A stretch of DNA of 64,000 nt from Paramacrobiotus metropolitanus (taxonomy: Eukaryota; Tardigrada; Eutardigrada; Parachela; Macrobiotidae): contig NW_026570246.1 in NCBI RefSeq assembly GCF_019649055.1, forward strand, positions 868,001 to 932,000, read 5' to 3'. The notes beneath the pieces are model-generated. The model ran no database searches. It had not been told where the DNA came from and saw nothing but the letters and a program-made list of their open reading frames with translations. The position numbers and the translations under genes are program-made. Of this stretch, positions 24,378 to 36,496 are shown piece by piece (positions within the stretch are counted from its first letter, which is position 1; each line of letters starts with the position of its first letter).

Positions 24378-26437
24378 ATGGGACAAAATCAAGGCCGACA
24401 GAGACCGGCAGCGGATAGGCCCAACAGGACCGTGGCTGAGCGCATGAACCGCAGTATCAGTGCATTTTCCATGAGTTCCAGGACGCGAAAACGTTCGGAG
24501 CAAGTGGGAACACAGGTCAACGAAAATGTCCCGCCATCCCTATCGCAACGGCAAAAGGGCATCATTAAAGAGACCTTCGCCACTGTTCGCAGTGCCGTTG
24601 CAGAAGTCGGTGTCGTGATGTTTCTACGGTAAGTGGATGCACTTTGTACTGGGACGACCACCGTTGGTAACTGGTAAGTGGGACCGGAAAGGCACATTCA
24701 TGGTCAACCGGTCACAGACCGAGCATAAGGTTTTTGGAAACCTTTTTACGAGTAAGCTGTCTACATAACCATGAACATGAATTTTTGAATAAGCATAAAA
24801 ACATAGTTATAGACTCAGCTATAAAATAAAGTTAAGTACAGGTGCTTGGTTATTTTATTTGTGATAAATTAATATTAGATTACAACCATGCGCGGTCGAC
24901 TGAGCAAAAGAATTGTAAATTATGTCAGACTGACTGAACAGAATCAAATTAAAACATTGCGCAACATTACAGTATATGTCATATTTATTCTAGAGTTCGA
25001 AAGAAAACTTTAAATTGTCTTAGAACTCAAATATGTCAGTAAAAATAGTGGCGTTCATGGCGTCCAAAACACTTATCGGCTTAATTAAATTTCGGTACTC
25101 GTACTCGTACCACTGTGGTCCTTGTACTTGTATAGATACTGTTGTACATACAAAATACTCGTATGCAATTAAATTGCAATTGCAAGTTGCTCATTGCTCT
25201 TACTGTAGCCTGCTAGGCTGCTACTAATAGCTTCAAACGTAAAATGTACATAAAGCCGACTTTCATGTTCGTAAAATCGTTTTGCGACATTTTAAAAGTA
25301 AACGTAAATCAACGCCTCAAAATTTCACTGGGATATTAAATCCTGTACGCACTTTGGAAGCACATCTTTTTAATCATTGGTCTGAATTATTTATAGGCTT
25401 TTCGAAACCCATCCTGAAGTGCAGGATATATTTTTGCCCTTCAAAGGTCTGACATCCGAGGAAATGAAACACAGCAAGCAGCTCCGCAATCATGGTTTGC
25501 GGGTGATGGGATTTGTGGAGAAGTGTGTATCCAGAATAGAACAACCGGAAAAACTCATCGCCCTGTGCTTGGAGTTGGGTCTGAAACACGTACAATATGG
25601 TGCGCCTGTTGACTATCTTCCGGTAGGTCACAGTTATGAAGGTGAATGCCATGCATCACAATCAGTCGTACGATGCGTGACGTAAATAGAAGCTTTACCG
25701 TTTAAATTTATAGAGCTATGGCGTGTTTTAAATTGTATTTAGAACTTATTTGTATTACATACTGTAGATTGGCATAATTTTGACGTACACTACTGGCAAA
25801 ACATCGGTACTCTGTAGATATCATGGCAAGTCATTGATAAGCAGTTCTTGCAACAGCCGTTCAGTTTACACCAGAGCAACTACTAACCAGACATGCCGGT
25901 TTCATTTTTTGACAACAATAAAACGTACTGTATTTTATAATCTGTAGTACCGTAGTGAATTCATTAGATCTTTATACCTGTTGTAAACGATACTCTGCAC
26001 TGTTCCAACAAAGATTTAAATATTACCAATATTCAGCTCAAAGAGCTACTAACATTTTATAGTATGAACATATATTATGTAGAAAAGTTCCATCAGCAGA
26101 CCAAACAGCGAATTGTTGTTAAATAAATTACATGTTTCCGATAGTCAGTTATTACTGGCAGATGCTTCCTTAGAATAATTATTAAGAGTACTACACCCGC
26201 AATTCTAATTTCGACGCATGTGCAACGGTTGTGCTTCTCCTAATTGAGTTCTTTTGTGGCCTTTTGGATTAGCTTATCGGACCGCAATTCATCTATGCGA
26301 TTAAACCAATATTCGATTCCCGTTGGACAGCCGAAATCGAAGAGGCCTGGTTGGGATTCTTTGCCCAAGCCATTTATTACATGCGCCAAACAATGTCACC
26401 GGTTTATCCCACACCGACAAGGAAAGGCAGCGTGTAG
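24378..26437 (+). CDS. Globin with long N-terminal extension
   Basis: Exons 24378-24628, 25397-25622, 26273-26437 (213 aa). Globin core from about residue 55 (LSQRQKGIIKETF) to 205. Distal E7 His is H116 (LRNHGLRVM) and proximal F8 His is H148 (LKHVQYGAP), so haem binding is expected. Helix G/H reads LIGPQFIYAI and EAWLGFFAQAIYYM. The phase-0 intron after DYLP falls at the ancestral G7.0 site and the first intron lies near the end of helix B. A basic, Ser/Arg-rich extension of about 55 residues precedes the fold; it starts MGQNQG, a glycine-2 context that could be acylated as in globin X (inference; the usual Ser/Thr at position 6 is absent). Neuroglobin/globin-X-like is the likely class. Confidence 0.88.
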
Positions 26438-26584
26438 AAAACCGCCACAGACATTCACATGCACCATCACAAGATCTTATTCATCACCAGCATCTTGGAA
26501 AACAGCCCTAACAATTTAAATTAGATATTCAACAACTACGCCGAATCAGCAAAACACAACAACGTAACGATTACCCTAATCCAA
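26438..26584. other. Convergent 3' spacer
   Basis: 147 bp between the stop codons of globin (+) and MBOAT7 (-); must carry both polyadenylation signals or overlapping 3' UTRs. Confidence 0.6.
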
Positions 26585-29007
26585 TCATTCAAAGTGAGCT
26601 TTTCCCGTCGCTCCCTCGACATTCACCGCTTTATTATTAACCGCCGCATGCCGCTTGGCTCTGGTCATCTTGCGGTAAACCTGCCCGGCGACGAAGACAA
26701 CGACGGCAATAATGTGTCCAGCAAAATATAAACTGCTCCAGTACCGCCATGTTCTGGCTCCCGTTAAGCACATAAACCCAACGGACATGTATTCAAAGGC
26801 CCGCATCCGTAGGAACCAGTTGGCAAATTTGGCCCCAAAGCTATCGTAACGTGATATCCAGCTTTCAGCCATGAGCATCAAGGGAACGGTCAACAGACTG
26901 AGATAGTAGCCTCCGTGTAAACCATGCCAGTAAGCTGATACAAACATGACAACCACAGTGCGGATGGATTTCATCGGGACACGACGGTATACATGCCAGG
27001 CTAACCAGTACTGGACAGTCATGTTCCAGGATTTTAAGGCCTCACGAACAGTGGGAACAAATTCCACGGCATACTCATCGATATTGTATATCGTTTCGAA
27101 GCTATATTCGGTTTCTTCATCAACTTCCACTGGTATCCTAAAATCGAAAGAAAATATGTCACACAGAGTGTCTATGCCGTACAGTTAGTTCTATCCTTTG
27201 CTACCACTTGCCGGACTTATTGTTAATAAACAAACAGTTACCGAAGATGTCGCAAGAGAAATGAGTTCAGATGCATAATACGTTGTACTGCGATATGAAA
27301 GCAAACCAGTGCAATCGTGCAAAGTAAAGGATCATACCATCGTAAAAGATTAAAAAGCTAAAACATACCACTGAAACAAGAAAATCGCTAACCACACTTG
27401 ATAATACTGTACGAGTACAGACATTCATGATGTTTTCCTTATATAGAGTATCAGAATCGCTATCGCGTATAATATCTTTTATGCTTACTTCTATACAAAA
27501 AGCGACGAGCACCAAATTTGCTACCAGACAGAAAAAGGACAAAACGAAATCAGAATGAGTCTCGTGCAATCTTTTTTTCGCGCGTCGAATACGGGACTAA
27601 ACGCTTTGATACGGTCTGATCTTGATATGCATAGCACAAGAAAAATGCGATTTCGAATCTGAAGTCTGAACAGACTACCAGTCTGTCATTACACGGCGCA
27701 ACCGAAGGACGCATCGATGAGCGTAATATAATATTATCAATTACCAACGCGGTACACGTACTTTTCAGGTTCTGTTGGCCCGTGTCCTGGTTTAGGCTTA
27801 CAAATAGCGGGATAAATACCCAATCCAGCCGCTATGCAAGCGGATTCCGCCAATACCCATGCAATATAGAATTTCATACGGAACCACACAAACAGGGCCA
27901 TCACAACGAGGAACCGGTACGGTGCATTCGTGGTCGCATAAAATATTTCGTCATAAAGAGTCTAACAAAGACAAAGAACGAATTTTCAGGCACGGTTTGT
28001 GGAATGCATGCGATATCTAAAGTAAAGTACTCACCGAAATGTTGAAGACAGCGGACAACGTCAAAAACAATCCACAATAAAACGGTAAAATGCGCATCCG
28101 CTGCAGTGCCAACTTTTCCCGTGGCATCTTGTTCAAAATATCGGAGTTGATCATGTCATCGAATGTTTTGTATTTAAAGTAAGGGCCTAAAAACACTTCG
28201 TGCAAGACTGCTTGAGTGATGTTCAGCGTTTCTATACGCACCTGTCATGATCCCCATAAAACAAAGGCAGTAATGAATAATATTAACAAATCCTGGATCA
28301 ACGTTGGCGTAAGTATTGGTTGGAGAGAAATTCGGCGACGACGAAGCGAAGGGCGAAAGTCCTTTTCGTCGCAGCTGAGTATCGTTGATTTCAAAGGCAA
28401 CACCGACAGCCTAAGACATGTACATTTAACACTGAAGTTTATTCTGCAATCTGCTGTGTGATATCTCACTTTCAGAGTAAGGATCAGCTGCACTGCATTG
28501 GAAAACTCCGTAGTCTCGGGAAGACCAAAGTGCTCAGCGGTGCGGAAGAAGGCAAGATACCCGAAACAAAATGCGAAGGACCATTTATGACAATCCCTGC
28601 AAACAAATACACATACTAATTATATAAATGCACCAATTAAAAAGTAAATAAATCACAAATATAAATTAGAAATTTAAAAAAAGGGTAATATCGTGCGCAA
28701 TAAAGCATTAAAAATAATCTAAATCTATAAGACCCGACCACCGCCGCAATAGTTAACCCGTCCAAAACAGACAAGCATTCCAATTTCGTCGGACTTACCG
28801 CAATTTGGTGACTATCAGCGCGTTAACCACGATGGTGAAAAACGTGTGCAAGCAGCTGGAGCCGCAAAAAAGCAGGATCGCCAGGAGGCCGATGCCGCTG
28901 GAGAGCCATAATCTTGGCGCACCAGCCGGAAGACGGCCCACGATCCATCCAAAGATGACGGAGAACAACAGAAAGGCAAAATATCCCAATTCGTCTTTCG
29001 ACGCCAT
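26585..29007 (-). CDS. MBOAT7: Lysophosphatidylinositol acyltransferase (MBOAT7/LPIAT1)
   Basis: ER multi-pass acyltransferase that puts arachidonoyl-type chains onto lysophosphatidylinositol. Exons: 28799-29007, 28470-28596, 28242-28410, 28035-28186, 27762-27961, 26585-27137 (469 aa; human is 472). The catalytic Asn sits in SWNMTVQYW (about residue 325) and the catalytic His in YWHGLHGGYY (about 360). Other family segments are FGLPETTEFSNAVQLILTLK, GIMTGPYFKYKTF, FYIAWVLAESACIAAG and FLRMRAFEYMSVGF. First ATG is 29007 (MASKDELGYFAF). The C-terminus is basic and lacks a classic dilysine signal. The 624-bp intron 5 contains an open frame with no support. Confidence 0.95.
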
Positions 29008-29774
29008 TTGGTTGTGCGCTGAATTCACAGCCTGCCTTCAACTCTTCCCAAAATGCCGGATCCACGTATGCACAGAAATACCGATAAGATCACACTGATT
29101 TCTGCTTCTGACACTTAACAGGCTGCCGGTCGAGTTAACCTGAGTTGTATGGGCTGGTCATGCGCAGTCAACGATGACTCCCTACTTCCCAGGAAAACCC
29201 CAAACGAAGATTCCAGATTCAAGGGCCAAGGGCCCAAGGAGCAAAGTTTTACTCGCAAATTTTATTCAGATGCAATTTTACTTATTGCACCCACAGGGTG
29301 TTAAAGACTAATAGTTAAGGCACTGGCCAGGATTCAGGAACCACTTCAGTACCACAACTGGCTGAATCGGATTCCCAGACGACGTTCGGTTAACCCAGGA
29401 TTTTAAACAAATTACGGTTGATCTCGCTTAACAACAACGGCGACATTCAGACGGTCTCTATTTACTTCACGAAATCGACTGACACTGACAGGCAGTCTGG
29501 ACATGCAAAGACTTTGCAGCGAAGTGCGCTCGACTGCAGATAAAACTGATAAGTAAATCAATGATTGTACGTCAGCAACCGAACTAGTGAAATCGACAGT
29601 AAGTACTGTACTTACACTACGACACGAGTAGGAGTACTGACGAAGCGTACGGTACGCTCAGCTGTATCACAATCCTTATCAGTTATCAACTTATCACTTT
29701 TTATCAGTTCGAAGATGGTTGTGTTTGTGAAATGCGAGTCGAAACACAACGGCAAGAAAATGGGAAAACTATGG
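29008..29774. other. Spacer between MBOAT7 and the transposon
   Basis: Upstream of MBOAT7; likely promoter. Only spurious short ORFs. Confidence 0.5.
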
Positions 29775-29780
29775 AGTGAC
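29775..29780 (+). repeat. Left target-site duplication AGTGAC
   Basis: Directly abuts the first base of the left terminal inverted repeat and is identical, in the same orientation, to 47125-47130 next to the right terminus. Confidence 0.8.
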
Positions 29781-30060
29781 TATGGCGTACAAAACGCGCA
29801 AAATTAAAATTACGTGAAGTGGTGAGTTATGAATGGTGATCTATAATTAGTGAATAATAACTGCTGATAGATTAGTGTTGATTAGAAAATGGTGATGTGA
29901 AAGTGATGGTTTGAACGCGGTGATTTTGAGTTAATTGGTAATTTATATGCGTGAGTTCAGAGCGGGGAGCTAAGAGCGGTGAGTTTAAACTCCTGATGTA
30001 ATAGTGGTGATTTGAATGTGGTGACTTAGTAACGTAACTGGCGCCTTGTGCACCGGAAAA
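29781..30060 (+). repeat. Left terminal inverted repeat
   Basis: About 280 bp. The outer 52 bp match the right end perfectly. Inside is a run of short GTGGTGAT / GCTGATT-like units, and the inner boundary is a block reading AACGTAACTGGCGCC at about 30,031, echoed on the right. The repeated units look like subterminal transposase-binding sites (inference). Confidence 0.85.
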
Positions 30061-30246
30061 GCGATTACGACCTTTGTGGTTCTGCTGAGTCATCTGTGTC
30101 TGTCATTCAGCTGTGCTAGCAGCTAGTTTTACTGTTTACACTTTACACTTTACAGTACTTACTTGCGATTTGCGAATATGCGTCTAGCTTTTAAAACTGA
30201 TTCTTCCTGTTCTTCCCATTTTTTGGGTTTCCGTTGATGTCACAGT

Positions 30247-30380
30247 ATGTCTCTACGAGTGGATATCACTTTGCAGCCTGCAGATGTGTTTGCGTCGAGA
30301 GCTGCGACTGTTCCAGAGAACCAGTTGGCCGAAGTGTATGACGAGGTTCCTATTGAAGTTTGCTTTCCTGGAAAGTTAAT
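30247..30380 (+). CDS. Candidate exon of unknown gene inside the transposon
   Basis: ATG at 30247 followed by 45 codons to a good donor (ATC|GTAAGT). A phase-compatible second exon may be 30475-30522 (SGWDKFTAEMV). A third stretch around 30,590-30,727 is open (VLDTVKVLHDDVV, then ARKDVTLAVDSDE) but ends in a stop. Reads like remnants of a real spliced gene, possibly element-borne or another captured fragment. Not recognised. Confidence 0.3.
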
Positions 30381-30729
30381 CGTAAGTGCACTGATCCAAA
30401 ATTAATAATCATTTAATTATGTGATTATCTGAAAGTCTCTAATATAAAACGGTTTATTTCGTGTGCAGCTTGCAGTCAGGCTGGGATAAATTCACCGCTG
30501 AAATGGTGGAAAAGATTAAAAAGGTTTGTGAAAAGTTAAGGATTTTCATCTTGCTCGTAATCGCTGCATTTCGGTGTGCAGCCAGCTTGCGTGGTCGATA
30601 GTACTCGATACAGTTAAAGTTTTACACGATGATGTTGTCTTGTGCGTTGCTGCGCGCAAGGACGTTACGCTTGCAGTGGATTCGGACGAGATTGATATTG
30701 AAGGAAAGACTTTTTTGTGGGCGTGCTGA

Positions 30730-33700
30730 AAATGAAGAACGATAAAGTTGAGGTTTGTGTAAAATTAAACAGGTTAAAGTTTTTCGAAATTTGAAAATCA
30801 ATTTTCAGTTTTATAAGTATTTATGTTTACTAAATTTGTGATTAAATTATGGTTTAAGTGTTGTTCCGATAAAAGATAATTTGCACAAAGTCAAGTGTGC
30901 TGCGTGAGTAGTACCACGGTTTTTCCGTTTACTTTTTTTTTGAATCAGGTTCTGAGATCTTTTTGCACAGTAATTTTTATCCTACTTGATCTTTTTCTGC
31001 TTCCTTATGAGCTTTGCCTCATCTTTTTATAAAAAGAATTTTGATGTCAGCAGCTAAAGATGGCTTGCTCTAAATTAATGGAAATGTCGCATCTTTTGAT
31101 TTTAATCGTGTGCTTTTGTTTTGGTGAGTACGTATACGGTTTATTAAGTGACTAGTAGACCCCGCGCAAATTGCGCGCAATATATAGGCTACCGGCTACG
31201 GAATAGGAACGATTTAAAATCATAAGGATATCATGATTATTATTATTTATTTTTTGATGAAAAATATCACGGTTAACTTTTCGTATCATGCGTTGTATTG
31301 TATGTGCGAATAATTTTTCATGGCCACGTCACAAACTTGGAGCAATCGTAAATTCCCAAGGTCGGATGCCGGAAACAGCACTATGACTCAGAACTATGGA
31401 GCACATGTTGCTCATTTGACGTTTCTGGTTTCTGCATATCCCACCCGTAAAAATAATTTTTCCACCCATGCCCTTTAAACCGAAAATATCAGTATGGGAA
31501 ATGGTGGGAAAGCGGAATGCAATCCCGTGCAAAAAAATTGCCACGATTAATGTTTCACTTGATGCCCCGCTCGCGCCGCAGCTCGGCGTCGCCTGCGGCT
31601 TTGTCTTCGGTTCTTATTCCACACGTTGGAGAACAATCAGATTTTCTGAAAATTTATGACGCAAAGGAAAACCTACTCTAATGATCCGTGACATCTGGAG
31701 CCACCGTTGCCTACTCTTCTCAAATCAAACTTTGCTGGCTCTGCTGCTGACTTTGATATGTAAGATGTGTATCGAATGACAGACCCCGTGCAAATCGCGC
31801 GGTTTAAATCGGCTTCGTAATTCATATCGTTCTGTAGATAATGTTTTGCTGCTGATTTTATTACATTTTTAAAACGTTTTCTGCCAGGCTGCTTCGCCTT
31901 CTGCTGGTTGTCACAGATTTTACAAAAAGAAATGCGTACTTCCAATGCTCACCAGTCACCAGCTGCTGCCCTTGGGCGCGCTGCTACTTTAAAACTGGTC
32001 AGACTTCTGCGGAGGACAGTTGTCTTAATGATCATGCTTGAACTGCGCGATACGCTTCGACTCTTCGTTGCTTTTTTTCATCAAACCTCCTTTCTTTCGG
32101 AGTCTGAATTTCGATGAGAAATTAGAAACGCATTTATAAACATTCAAGTTTCGTTCCAGTGAAACGTTGTGCAAGCCCGTGGCTGCTTGGCAGCAAAAAG
32201 GTTTTGGCTGTTTATTTGAGACAATGGTGAGGTGGTCGGTTCTGCAATGGTGGATTCTTCACTTCTCCCGTAGACTCGGCATGTTACGTTTTTTCAATTT
32301 TTTATGAAACTGGAACTGTTTTTCTCAGATCTAACTTTTGATGGCTCTACTACATGATGAGAGCTATCGAACGATAGCAAGATATCGAAGTTTGGTCTTG
32401 TGTGTGGCTGGGGCTGACTCCCCGCAGTTGAATTTTGAGCACTTCTTATTCTTTTAGTATAAAGGATGTAAGCGTCAAACGACGGTTCGGGACTTTTGGT
32501 TTTAATTTGGTAGTGTTAAATAAAATATCATACGAATATGTTCTTCAATGGCAGTCCCATTTTTCTTTCTTAATCTTACAGCTTGTTAAATCGTTTAATA
32601 ATTAATGTACACGTAGTACATAGAGTAGGTGTTTCGAGAATAGAAACCACCGCAATATGCAGTGGCATTTTCGTGTTTGGGTATTACTCAATACTTAAGC
32701 AGTTTACCGGGTGGCCGTACAAAATGTCGGTCTCCTGATTTGGTTTGTTTCTCGCGAACCATTTGTCCTATCGTAAAGTAGTTAGAGGCGTTCGATAGAA
32801 AATTTAATTAGCTACCAGAAACAGTAAAATCTGTTTCAGAAAATTAAAACATGCTGATTAACAACAGTGTTAATACAAACGTGTGGAAATTTATTTGTCC
32901 CGCTCGCAAACTTGTGAACCTGGTGTTACGTTTTTCCACCACGCAAAATTTTATTTTTTCACCTGTTTTACTTAGCGAACACTCTCTGCTTTTTAAAAGA
33001 AAAACAGGTTGTTTGCATGGTCAAATGGTGCATGCTCTGAATGAGCTATGCAGTTCCTGCATTTTAGACCTTTCGAAAACTGCAAGTTTTTTGTCAGATT
33101 TTTTCGCTTATTTTAGGGAAAATTTTTTGCTCCAAAACAGGCTGCAACCAGATAAGCCGATTCGGCTGATAAATTTAGCTAAATGATTGCTCTTATGGGA
33201 ATACGTTTAAGCCTTGTCAGTTTCTGAAGCGTCAGAGAGAAATTTGTTATTAAAACACCGGCTAGCTGATTTCACGAGAATCGTATGTGCGGTACTTTGT
33301 GCTTACCGCTTTTAGCCCAAACACATCCAGCAAAGGTCACATGTTTTACTTTGTAAAGCGAGGAGATGAACAAGAAACATTTTCCCTCCTGAAATAGTAA
33401 GGTTACACCCATGAAAATACTTCGTCGAATAACGGCAATTTTGAATTCAAAATGACAAAGTTCAGTTTTGGTTTCCGGACATCCTCCAACTTCACCCATT
33501 TTTCAAAAGAATTTGTAAAAAATTCAAAGCTTTGTATGATATTGGTTTCTCCTGTTTTTTATATGGAACGGACACTGCTCTTTCAAATGAAACTAGAAAG
33601 CTGTCAATTAAAGGCTGGATGGACCAGCAACACTTCAAAGAACGGACCGACATTTTGTTCGGCCACCCAGTACAAACACAGCTACGTTTGATTTCACCAT

Positions 33701-34260
33701 TTAAAAACTTTTTCGGTTTCTTGTTCCCGGTTAGCTATAATACAATAAAAAAAGTAAATAAATATACGTAAAATTTTAAATTTTAACCATAATCACCCAC
33801 CCTTGGCGTGAGACGTGCTCATGACATCCAAAGTCGGCCGGCAGGCGCGACTACAGACGTTTCGCCACTGGTTGTCACTTGATTGTAAGTGCTTTCGCTA
33901 CGTGTCGTTTTATTAAAATTTAAGTACCACCAGTGCTCTTGCGTTTAAACGAATTGTCGTAAAGCCTACGATAAACGGTTTATCGTAAACTTTGCCATGC
34001 TTGCGATGAGAATTGCGAGGTATTTGATTTGCTACAATTCCTGCAACAGTACCATCTTGGACAACATCTTTGTTTGTAATTAGCGATGTTTTTCGTCATA
34101 ATTAAGTTGATTTGAATGCTGTGTTCAGCCTCTGTACCCCTTGACACTGTAAACCTGCTTGTGCATACAGACAGCGGCCGCAGGTGCTCATCCGTACGTT
34201 TATATTTTCGTAGGGCTGCATATCGCTGGTTCCTCCTCGGATAATTTGACGTTGCTGATA
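30730..34260. other. Transposon interior, no supported gene
   Basis: About 3.5 kb of AT-rich sequence with short ORFs only. ATG at about 31,060 opens a 22-codon signal-peptide-like exon (MSHLLILIVCFCF) ending at GTGAGT, but no partner exon was found. A related short motif, GACCCCGCGCAAATTGCGCG at about 31,158 and GACCCCGTGCAAATCGCGCG at about 31,782, suggests a nested small repeat. Confidence 0.5.
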
Positions 34261-34261
34261 C

Positions 34262-35645
34262 CTTCATTATGGATGCGACAGCAGTAATCAAGGATTTTAT
34301 GACCGGGAATTGCCGCAGCCATTTTCAAAACGGCTGTAGCCCCGTTAGAGCGTGTCAAGCTCATTAAACAGGTGCAGAAAGACTATAGAAAGCAGCAGCG
34401 CTATAAAGCATGATGGGCGCTTTCATTTGTATTTGAAAGAGCGGGAATAAATCAATTTCTGATGTGGTAATCAGGCCAACGTCTTTCGTTATTTCCCCAC
34501 GCAAGCCTTGAATTTTGCATTTAAAGGCCAATGTGAGCGCATCTTCTTGTCGGGCGATGACAAGGATAAACAGTTTTTCTCCTTCTTCTTGGGCAAGGTT
34601 CTGGCCGGGGTGCAGCTGGTATGAAGTCGCTGGTTTTACCTTGATTTTGCCCGAACTCTGCTTGGTATGTACTTGTACGAGTACTATATACTTTCTGGCT
34701 CTTTGCGAGAAAGTTTAGTTCGTCGTTTCCATTTAACCGGATCGAAATTGCTGATTATCCGTTATTGCGAGTAACTGAATTATTTTTCTAAAATTAATAG
34801 ATTTATGGAATTATAGCAGCTTACAGTCTAGAACTTGATTCCGAGTTAATTACATTAAGACGTATGTTCCAATCCTCTTTCTGTTTTCAACAGTGTTTTC
34901 GGAATTGACATCATTTGTTGTGTAATGTTATGTGATTTCCATAATTTAGTCTCAGAAGTTTGGAATTTGAACAGTAAACACAAATATTGTACAATAGTAT
35001 TGCAAAAGATTTCAACAGTTTAGTACAGTAGATCGGACATGCATGGAATTGCTGGCTGACTGGCTGACTACGTATGAAATGAGCTGTTTTTTAGAGTGGA
35101 TGTCAGTAAAAACGCGGGGACTCGTGAGTTCACTGGTTTATGGAACTGTATGAGAAAAACCTACCAAACCGATGGCATTCGCGGCTTGTATCGCAGCTTC
35201 AACGTTTCCATCCAGGGAATATTTATTTATCGAGCTGCATATTTTGGTGTATCTGACACATTTAAAATTTACTTCGAAGAAGGCAAAGTGCCCATCATGC
35301 TTAGACTTTATGATCGCCTCACCGTCACGGCGATTGCCGAATTTATGGCGTAATTCTAACTCAGCTCCGTTATAAGTACGTTTTCTGATTTTTGTTTGTG
35401 CTTTAGGTATCCGCGGGATACCGTGCGACGACGCGTGATGATGTAGTCGGCAGGCAAGGAAATTTTCTACAAGAATTCACTGGACGCCATGATGAAAATT
35501 GCCAAAATTAAGATTTCCCGACATCCTTTATGGGCGCCCTGTCCAACATGTTCCGTGGCATTGGTGGTGCGCTGGTGTTAGTTATTTTCGATGAATTGAG
35601 ACACGCTATGGAACTGCGGCCAGGTGCGAGCAAGCTCGGTCATTA
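34262..35645 (+). pseudogene. Decayed ADP/ATP translocase (ANT) copy
   Basis: Mitochondrial carrier family remnant. Matches run in order but across different frames: AVIKDFM and VAPLERVKL-like (34,285-34,370), [13 protein letters not shown] (34,480-34,530), VSKNAGTREFTGLWN and YRSFNVSIQGIFIYRAAYFG (35,096-35,250), YPRDTVRRRVMM followed by an in-frame TAG (about 35,407-35,445), then MGALSNMFRGIGGALVLVIF in a shifted frame (35,530-35,590). The RRRMMM nucleotide-carrier signature is recognisable. Intron-like gaps (for example 35,346-35,406 with GT and AG ends) remain, so this is a DNA-level copy and not a retro-copy. It cannot make a carrier as it stands. Confidence 0.85.
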
Positions 35646-36496
35646 ACTGGACACCGTGTGGAATTGATTGCTATTTCCGATTACCGCAGTTATCGAAGTG
35701 TTCAGCTCGAGATTTTCTTGATGTATTTGATTCTTTATCATAATGATTTTCTTTACCACAATTGTATAAAAAAACAATTGTAGTAAAGAAATCATTATGT
35801 TTTACATACTTAATTCTGTCAAATTTATTTGTTAGATGTTTTAATATGAGCCGCACAGATCATGATCCAGGTGGGCGGCGCGCTTAACATTTGAGTAATA
35901 ATAGATGTTTTTAAGTATGCGTACCGGTTAAAAGTTTGAAAGTCTCGCGTGGAAATATTGTAGTTGGCTCCGAGTAGTCGGTGACAGATTTTTCGGCTGA
36001 CGAACGTCGCGTTTAATTAAAATCAGTTCAGTTTCTCAATCATAACATAAAACAAGGATAACAAATTATTGAAATTAATTACGCTGGAACATAAAGAAAA
36101 TTCCCGTTGCCGAAGGAACTAGTACTCAAATGCCATGCGGCTATTCATATGCTATGCGGCCAGCAAAATGTGCTGGAGAATTTCCTATAAAACCAAACAG
36201 ATTTCCACTTAACGGTTATCAAAGCCATTAACAGCATGTTGCAAAACTAAATGAAGTCCAATATTCCGTAATCCATTCAAGTCGGATACAAATTCAGTTG
36301 ATTATTCCACCCAAAACAGGAACGAAAACAAATCCGTAATTTCTCACTCCACACGACTGCCCAGCTACCGCTTAACAATCCCTCAAAAAATACAGCGATT
36401 TAGCAATAATTTAATTTAATTATGTGATTTATGGTTGAATTAGGGTGTTAAAAATTCAAATAGTCATTAATAAAGTAAATTTCCCTTACACGTTAT
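35646..36496. other. Transposon interior, no supported gene
   Basis: No ORF with recognisable content. Includes an AT-rich stem of about 14 bp around 35,745-35,790 (GATTTTCTTTACCACAATTG... mirrored as CAATTGTAGTAAAG). Confidence 0.45.

Noticed and set aside
32851-33186. 111-codon plus-strand ORF inside the transposon
   Set aside because: No recognisable domain, no neighbours in phase, AT-rich composition.
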